Positions 57,084 to 62,682 of a stretch of DNA of 62,682 bases are shown in pieces. Source of the stretch: Rhodocollybia butyracea (Eukaryota; Basidiomycota; Agaricomycetes; Agaricales; Omphalotaceae). Each line of letters starts with the position of its first letter. The first letter of the stretch is position 1. The notes under the pieces are model-generated. The model saw only the letters and a list, made by a program, of their open reading frames with translations. It did not search any database and was not told the DNA's origin. The stretch covers positions 1 to 62,682 of the forward strand of contig JADNRY010000354.1 of NCBI GenBank assembly GCA_015501585.1, read 5' to 3'. A program made the translations under genes and the position numbers.

Positions 57084-57700
57084 ATGGTGAGTTCTCACCG
57101 CTCTTTCCATCTCTCTTCCTATACCCTCCTCGCAGCAAAGTCTTCCTCCCTCTCTGCCATCAGTCCAGCCATGCAGACCATACTGAACATCCTCAAGGAA
57201 TTTAACACTCAAACCATGTTTGCGGTTACTTTTGCTGTTAACTACAGAATCTCCTGCGAAGATGTTGGGTTGAAAGGTAAATGTTCAGACGTTCATTGAC
57301 AAAGTTGTTAATCCATTTTCATGTTGGTACAACGATACCCCTCGTGACTAGATCTGTTATCTTGTTACTTGGCTACGGAGAAGTTGAGAAAACATACAGC
57401 CGCAAAATACTACCTCCCGGAAGCGACGATCGTTGTGTTATCTTTGAAGAAAACCCCTACCTTTGATGGATAGAAGACCATTTTACAGTCAGAGGATAGT
57501 GAGAACGAGCCCAAGTTCGTTACCTCCATGCTTCCCTTTTGAATCTTAATGGGCTGTTACCGATACCTGGTTCGTGCCGCGGATCCCCCTCTGAAACCCA
57601 GACTCGAGTAGCCGCGTGCTGTGTGTATGAGTAGTACAGAGTTTGGAAAGGCGCTTTCGGATTGCCATGAACCTATCATGGTCGGAATTGATGTACAAAC
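57084..57700 (+). pseudogene. Relic of the unidentified family, copy 2
   Basis: Reads SSYTLLAAKSSSLSAISPAM, QTMFAVTFAVNYRISCEDVG, then YGEVEKTYSRKILPPGSDDR and FEENPYL. It aligns with 49335-49780. Frame breaks and missing parts make it a relic. It lies 3' of the second DHX35 fragment, as copy 1 lies next to the first, so both pairs come from one duplication. Confidence 0.5.
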
Positions 57701-57878
57701 CATTACGATTTACTAAGCGAGGAAGGGTGAACGTAGCGGAAAACTATACAGTCATAAGGATATTAGATAGATAGTGCAATGAGACCGAGTGAGGACGTAC
57801 AAGGTATGCGCAGGTACTACGGGCGTAGTGTCCGACTCTGAGGGAAGGCGCCAAAGACTTGCGCGCTTGTTCAATTCA

Positions 57879-59784
57879 ATGGCCTCACCAGATCCACCAT
57901 ATGCGAAGTTTTCGAACATACGCATAAACCTAAGTGTTGTAGATTTGAGTCTGTACTGGAACATTCTAGTACTTTCTTTAGTATTACTCAGTCCTTACTC
58001 AGCCTACTTACCAGTACTATGTAGAATATTCTAGAAGGTATTGCAAGTAGTATAAATACTGTAGAGGTCCTGGGGGAGACCCAGACAATTGTACTAAAGG
58101 TCTAACAACCGAGTGCACAAGTGTAACCAGATCACTTAATCCACAACACTAAGCCCTGCGGAACTAGCGCAGCTGGAAAACGAACTTCGCTCGGAATTCG
58201 GTCCATTCGTGGTTAGCCCAGAGCGAGCAGAAGAGCTCAAAGAGATACTCGCTCTAGCTGACAAGGATATCTAGATATGATGCTGAAGTGGCGCGCATCC
58301 AGGAGCAACTCATGGTTGTTCAGACGGAAAAAGAACGGCTAGAGACACAGCGTGCCAAGTTACGCTCTCTCCTGTCGCCGATGCGGAAGCTGTCAAACGA
58401 AGTCTTGCTGCATATCTTCAAATATGTGTGCGAAGAAAATTTTCTCCAAAGCTACCCATGGCTCGGAGACCGGCTACCACCTACCAAACTCACATCTCCC
58501 GTCATCACTTATCTCCCCACAATGGCAATCAGCTCCGTATGCTCTCGCTGGCGTGCGCTTGCATTGTCGTCACCTAGTTTGTGGGCTAATACAAGTGTGG
58601 AGATGCCCGTTCCTGCGCTGGACGAAAGAGAAACTCTCGCTGGTTTCAGCAGTACTGTTGCTCGATATTTGAAGAGATCAGGTGATTCGCCACTGAAGCT
58701 TACGCTGTATATACATGGTGAACCTCCTGAATTAATGGGGGGTTCCCTCATCTTCCCCCTCCTGACTCAGCACGCTCACCGTTGGGAAACCTTTACGTAT
58801 AGGGGGCATTGCCCGCTTAACTGGCACTTGCCGTTTCAATGGCATCTTCCTTTACTTGCAGATCTAGAGTTGGATATTGACACTTCTGAGCTGGAGGTGT
58901 TGTCTGACTTGGATTACTTCAAAGACGCTCCAAGGCTCTGTGCACTTACCACTGCAGAGGTGCCCACATCCGAGGTCTCATACCATCGACTTCGTCAACT
59001 GAAGCTCCGGACTAGAAACCCTTACCCAACTTTAGTAGAAATACTACAAGGATACCCTTCGGTTAAATCTCTTGAACTCGAGCCAGGGTTTGAACACTAT
59101 GATCCAGAATACAGTAAACATTTCACATCACGCAACATCACATCACTTGCCATTATAGCCAACATGTATAAAGGTTCATACCTGGAACTGGTACTCTTGA
59201 CCTTTGACTTACCTTCCTTGAACATGATTGTGATAGACAGTAATGAGGGGGCTTCCGTTAATTGGCCTACAGAGATTTTTATTTCATTCATATCCAGATC
59301 ATCTTGTATGATCACCACGTTCACCCTCCATGGTACACCCCTCTCTGATTTGGACCTTATCGCAGTCCTTCACGTCATGCCTTCTCTATTCCATCTCGAA
59401 ATTGAGGACTATAATTGGGGCAATCTACAGGCTCAGTACAGTCCCATCACTTCAAACCTCATTTCGAGCCTAATTCAGCATGAATCCACTTCCGTCTCAT
59501 TAGTTCCAAAATTACACACTCTTCGTCTGGTTTCCCAGCGCCGTCATACCGGAACATTCGACGACTCTATTTTTGTTAGCATGGTCGAGTCACGCTGGTT
59601 CAGACCTGGGTCAGATCGTTCTGCGGCAATGTCCAAGATGGGCAGAAGCTGTATACTATTACGGTCAGTCGTTCTCAAGTTTACTTGGCGAAAACTTAAT
59701 GCGAAAGTTTATAAACCGCTATGGATTCTGGACAAGGAGGGCTTGAGAGTGGTAGTTGCTGGGAAGAATGGAATTCAAGTCTGA
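57879..59784 (+). pseudogene. F-box protein gene broken by a solo LTR
   Basis: The copy starts MASPDPPYAKFSNIRINL at 57879, where the intact neighbour starts MASVGPPCATRKSSNIRINL. The solo LTR at 57935-58148 interrupts it. After the LTR it resumes ELAQLENELRSEFGPFVVSP and AEELKEILALADKDI, meets a TAG with a short deletion near 58272, and continues open from 58288 to 59784. That part carries the F-box MRKLSNEVLLHIFKYVCEEN and a leucine-rich C-terminal region ending VVVAGKNGIQV. Overall similarity to 60016-61680 is high. It could express only a truncated product lacking the N-terminal coiled coil. Confidence 0.8.
57935..58148. mobile_element. Solo LTR, 214 bp, in the F-box gene
   Basis: Starts TGTTGTAGATTTGAG and ends ATCCACAACA, flanked by the perfect 5-bp duplication CTAAG (57930-57934 and 58149-58153). 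A TATAAATA box lies inside near 58051. Removal of the insert and one CTAAG restores alignment with the intact F-box paralogue. Confidence 0.88.
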
Positions 59785-60015
59785 CTTACTTCTTTGTTTG
59801 TAAATACATCATAGCTTGATCATAGCGAGTAGCTGGAAAGATAGAAAAATGGAAGATTAATAATGTACAGTGCGTCTAAGGTAGCTTGAAAATACCGGTT
59901 CAATCTTGGATTTGTCCTTGGGGAATCTGAGCTCTGAAAGTCTTTACGAGTACAAAAAAAAAAGGTCACTGCCGAGGACGGATGGCGCCAAAGACTTGGG
60001 CGCTTATTCAATTCA

Positions 60016-61680
60016 ATGGCCTCGGTGGGTCCACCATGTGCGACCCGGAAATCTTCGAACATACGCATAAACCTCAGCGCTGCGGAACTAGCTCAGCTGG
60101 AAAATCAACTTCGATCGGAATTTGGCCCATTTGTGGTTAGCCCAGAGCGAGCAGAAGAGCTCAAAGAGATACTGGCTCTCGCTGACAAGGATATCGACAT
60201 GTATGATTCTGAGATCGCTCACCACCAAGAGCAAATCATGATTGCTCAGGCCAAAAAACAACCACTCATAACACAGCATGCCAAGCTACGCTCTCTCTTG
60301 TCGCCGATGCGGAGGCTGTCGAATGAAGTCTTGTTGCATATCTTCGAGTATGTGTGCGAAGAAAATCTCCTCCAAAGCTATCCGTGGTTCTCAAACCAGC
60401 CGCCTCTCACCGAACTCACATCTCCCGCTATCACTTACCTCCCTACGATGGCCATTAGCTCAGTATGCTCCCGTTGGCATGTGCTTGCATTATCTTCACC
60501 TAGTTTATGGGCTAATATAAGGGTGGAGATGTACAGTCCTGCGCAGGACAAAGCTACAGCTCTTGTTGGTTTTGTTGATACTGTCGCTCGTTTTTTGGAC
60601 AGATCGGGTGATCGGCCACTGAGCCTCTCGCTGTATCTTCTGGATACGCCCAATTATGAAATTGAAGAGCCTCTCCTCACCATGCTGACACAGCATGCTC
60701 GCCGGTGGGAAACTTTCACATATAGTGGGGATTCCTCACTTACACAGCATGTGACACTTTCCAACTTGCATTTTCCTTTACTTGTAGAGTTGGACATTGG
60801 TACTTTCGATGACCGGGACGGGATATCGCCTGACTTCAATTGCTTCGAACATGCTCCAAGGCTCTGTACACTTGGTACTCCCAAGATGTTTACATCCAAA
60901 GTCCCATCCCATCAACTCCATCATCTCATTCTCCGGGATGGTCACTCACGATTAGTGGACATGCTACACAAATGCCCTTTAGTCAAATCTCTTGAAGTTG
61001 TGGGCTGGGAAGCCTATGATCCACAATCCAGTGAACCTTACACGTCGCGCACCATCACATCACTTAGCATCATCAAAGGCCATGAGCCATCACTGGAACT
61101 GATACTCTTAACCTTTAACTTGCCCTCATTGAATACATTCGTGTTAGAAAGTTACGATATGTCTTCCGGGTATTGGGCTACAAAAACTTTTATCTCATTC
61201 ATATCCAGATCATCTTGCATGATCACCACGTTCATCCTCTACGGTATGGTCCTCTCCGATTCAGACCTTCTTGCAGCCCTTCAAGTCATGCCTTCTCTCC
61301 TCCATCTGGTGATTGAGGACTCCCAACTGGCTCAGTACCGTCCGATCATTTCAAACCTCATTCCGAGGTTAATTCACCATGAATCCACTTCTATCTCATT
61401 AGTTCCAAAACTACATACTCTTCGTCTGGTCTCTCAGTGTAATAACGATAACGGAACATTCGACGACTCTGCTTTTGTTAGCATGGTCGAGTCACGCTGG
61501 TTTAGACCTGGGTCAGACCGTTCTGCAGCAATGTCATTGCTGGGCAGAACCTCTATTCGGTCAGTCTTTCTCAGGTTTGAGTGGCGAGAGGTCGATGCAG
61601 AAATTTATAAACCGCTACGGATTCTAGACACAGAGGGCTTGAGAGTGGTAGTTGTTGATGCGAATGGAGTTCAAGTCTGA
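60016..61680 (+). CDS. F-box protein, 554 aa, single exon
   Basis: The ATG at 60016 opens a continuous frame. Residues about 22-92 form a charged helical segment (AAELAQLENQLRSEFG, AEELKEILALADKDIDMYDS) likely to be a coiled coil. The F-box spans about 97-165: MRRLSNEVLLHIFEYVCEEN, then ISSVCSRWHVLALSSPSLWA. The remaining 390 residues are a leucine-rich, repeat-like substrate-binding region with SLEVVGWEAYDPQSS, ELILLTFNLPSLNTFV and VVVVDANGVQV at the end. F-box proteins recruit targets to SCF ubiquitin ligases through Skp1. This layout is typical of the large agaricomycete F-box families. The left neighbour is a broken duplicate, and each unit spans about 1.8-1.9 kb. Confidence 0.88.
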   Translation: MASVGPPCATRKSSNIRINLSAAELAQLENQLRSEFGPFVVSPERAEELKEILALADKDIDMYDSEIAHHQEQIMIAQAKKQPLITQHAKLRSLLSPMRRLSNEVLLHIFEYVCEENLLQSYPWFSNQPPLTELTSPAITYLPTMAISSVCSRWHVLALSSPSLWANIRVEMYSPAQDKATALVGFVDTVARFLDRSGDRPLSLSLYLLDTPNYEIEEPLLTMLTQHARRWETFTYSGDSSLTQHVTLSNLHFPLLVELDIGTFDDRDGISPDFNCFEHAPRLCTLGTPKMFTSKVPSHQLHHLILRDGHSRLVDMLHKCPLVKSLEVVGWEAYDPQSSEPYTSRTITSLSIIKGHEPSLELILLTFNLPSLNTFVLESYDMSSGYWATKTFISFISRSSCMITTFILYGMVLSDSDLLAALQVMPSLLHLVIEDSQLAQYRPIISNLIPRLIHHESTSISLVPKLHTLRLVSQCNNDNGTFDDSAFVSMVESRWFRPGSDRSAAMSLLGRTSIRSVFLRFEWREVDAEIYKPLRILDTEGLRVVVVDANGVQV

Positions 61681-61984
61681 TTTGCTTTTTGTTTGTAACT
61701 ACGTCTAGCTTGTTTAAGTTGTAGATAAGTAGAAATCAAGATGACTAGAACTCTCCTTCTCAGATAGCTATTGAACCAAATATACGTTAGGTCTACTTGA
61801 AATCTTTGTAAATGACTAGAGAACCCAAAGAGAAGCTATTTCCGAATGCGAAAACACATTAGACCGGTTTATGAGTCGCAGTCAACCATACACGTGAAAC
61901 GTAGTTAAAACGAGATTTCGGACGCGCTTGCACGATCATGCTACAAACCAAGTGCACAGTTGTCACTGGCAATTCTGAGCCGCA
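61681..61984. other. Intergenic stretch
   Basis: No gene seen. Confidence 0.45.
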
Positions 61985-62540
61985 ACAGAGTTGAACCCAT
62001 TCTCACTGCACATTCTCCAGAATAGTCTATCCATCGAAGGTGAGCATTTCCTTCGAGATAATCCAACGATTGTTGCCCCCAGCAGTTCCACAAACCGGCC
62101 TCTCCATGATCTGCAAACAGGATAGCAGAGCGACAAGGAGCATCATTGTACCCCCTGATACAAATCTATACATTTGAAAGGATTGAGGATGAACGTTTAA
62201 ACGCTTACCTCTTAACCCAACATCGATGAAATATGCTCCATACGCTGCAGTCGCAGCAGACTCTGGGGTTTTGCGTCAACATAAACACCAAAGGTGGTGC
62301 CAAACATGGTAATAGGTATGAGTGTCGTTTTCCTTGGAAACGTTCAGCATGCTCTGTGTGGCCGAATCGACGGAGGATCATGTCAGTGCGAGGAGGCTAT
62401 AGGAAGAGATCATTAGGGAGCGGTGTGCGGCCCACGCGTACACTCAGTCATAGTATTGTAAATACAGGTGACTTTGTCTTTGCAGATGGAGAGCGAGGAT
62501 AGAGGGTTGACATTGAACGTTGAATGTTGATCCTGGAAAG
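61985..62540 (-). pseudogene. Relic of the unidentified family, copy 3 (inverted)
   Basis: Read on the minus strand it contains CATGTTTGGCACCACC, AATAAYG-type coding matching AAYGAYFIDVGLRG, a GTAAGC donor, a TTTGCAG acceptor, and GGCAACAATCGTTGGATTATC, matching the blocks of copies 1 and 2 (GACAATCGTTGGTTTATC at 49681). Several frame breaks are present. Its orientation is opposite to the other copies. Confidence 0.45.
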
Positions 62541-62682
62541 GAACGAATCCGCCACAAATAAAATGGCTTCAGGATGGATTTAGCTCGGCACAAGTAGCTA
62601 GCTGTTGCATTGAATGACACCCACACCTCACAGACATCACAGGGTAAATACAGGAACAACATTGCAAGATCCCTTATTGTCC
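62541..62682. other. Window edge
   Basis: The last bases, CATTGCAAGATCCCTTATTG and TCC, resemble CATTGGGAAATCCCTTATTG and TCC at 55643, suggesting that another duplicated block starts at the edge. Confidence 0.3.

Noticed and set aside
1..62682. CRISPR arrays, operons, bacterial promoters
   Set aside because: The sequence is eukaryotic with spliced genes; no regularly spaced identical short repeats were seen.

Overview
The window looks like a chromosomal piece of a basidiomycete, most likely a mushroom-forming one (Agaricomycetes). Genes carry many short introns (about 45-65 nt, GT-AG, one GC-AG). There is a class I hydrophobin, F-box proteins with an N-terminal coiled coil, a STAND NTPase with kinesin-light-chain-type TPRs, Plavaka-type KDZ and DUF6589 transposon genes, and a tRNA with a canonical intron. 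I cannot name the genus. The region is a gene-poor, repeat-dense accessory segment. I see seven loci that look usable (two secreted paralogues, a third secreted protein, a hydrophobin, an F-box gene, the STAND-TPR gene and a tRNA-Ala) among many relics and mobile elements.

Layout. 1-13.4 kb: two relic copies of an unidentified multicopy gene, a secreted protein gene (2.4-3.1 kb), a tRNA-Ala (minus strand), two divergently placed paralogous secreted-protein genes with identical intron phases (7.3-8.0 kb minus, 10.85-11.6 kb plus), and a hAT-type MITE with an 8-bp target duplication. 13.4-29.4 kb: one further copy of the multicopy relic, about 1.4 kb of sequence, blown apart by at least four successive insertions. 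These are a 7.5-kb element carrying a DUF6589 protein gene convergent with a RecQ-like helicase gene, a 6.2-kb element with an 8-bp duplication (itself hit by a hAT MITE), a 499-bp solo LTR, and a 373-bp palindromic MITE.

29.5-41.7 kb: a mobile-element graveyard. It holds a truncated Copia element with one LTR, a decayed Plavaka/KDZ transposase interrupted by a second copy of the palindromic MITE, a LINE 3' end abutting a hydrophobin fragment, a third palindromic MITE, and GTTTAAC-rich subterminal repeats. 42-45.3 kb: a STAND-type gene of four exons whose first NTPase domain has lost its P-loop while the second keeps it, followed by at least nine near-identical 42-residue TPRs and a late frameshift. 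46.6-47.1 kb: an intact class I hydrophobin.

47.2-62.7 kb: a duplicated and eroded segment. It has two complementary fragments of a DHX35-like DEAH helicase, three relics of a second unidentified family, two heptad-repeat relics, a glycine-rich repeat protein, a zinc alcohol dehydrogenase relic, and a pair of F-box genes, of which the left one is broken by a solo LTR and the right one is intact.

The most interesting system is the 7.5-kb DUF6589 plus helicase element (13854-21362). Its outer ends resemble the ends of the palindromic MITEs, and both leave a 2-bp duplication, so the element is a candidate driver of that MITE family. The STAND gene with one dead and one live NTPase domain is the second highlight.
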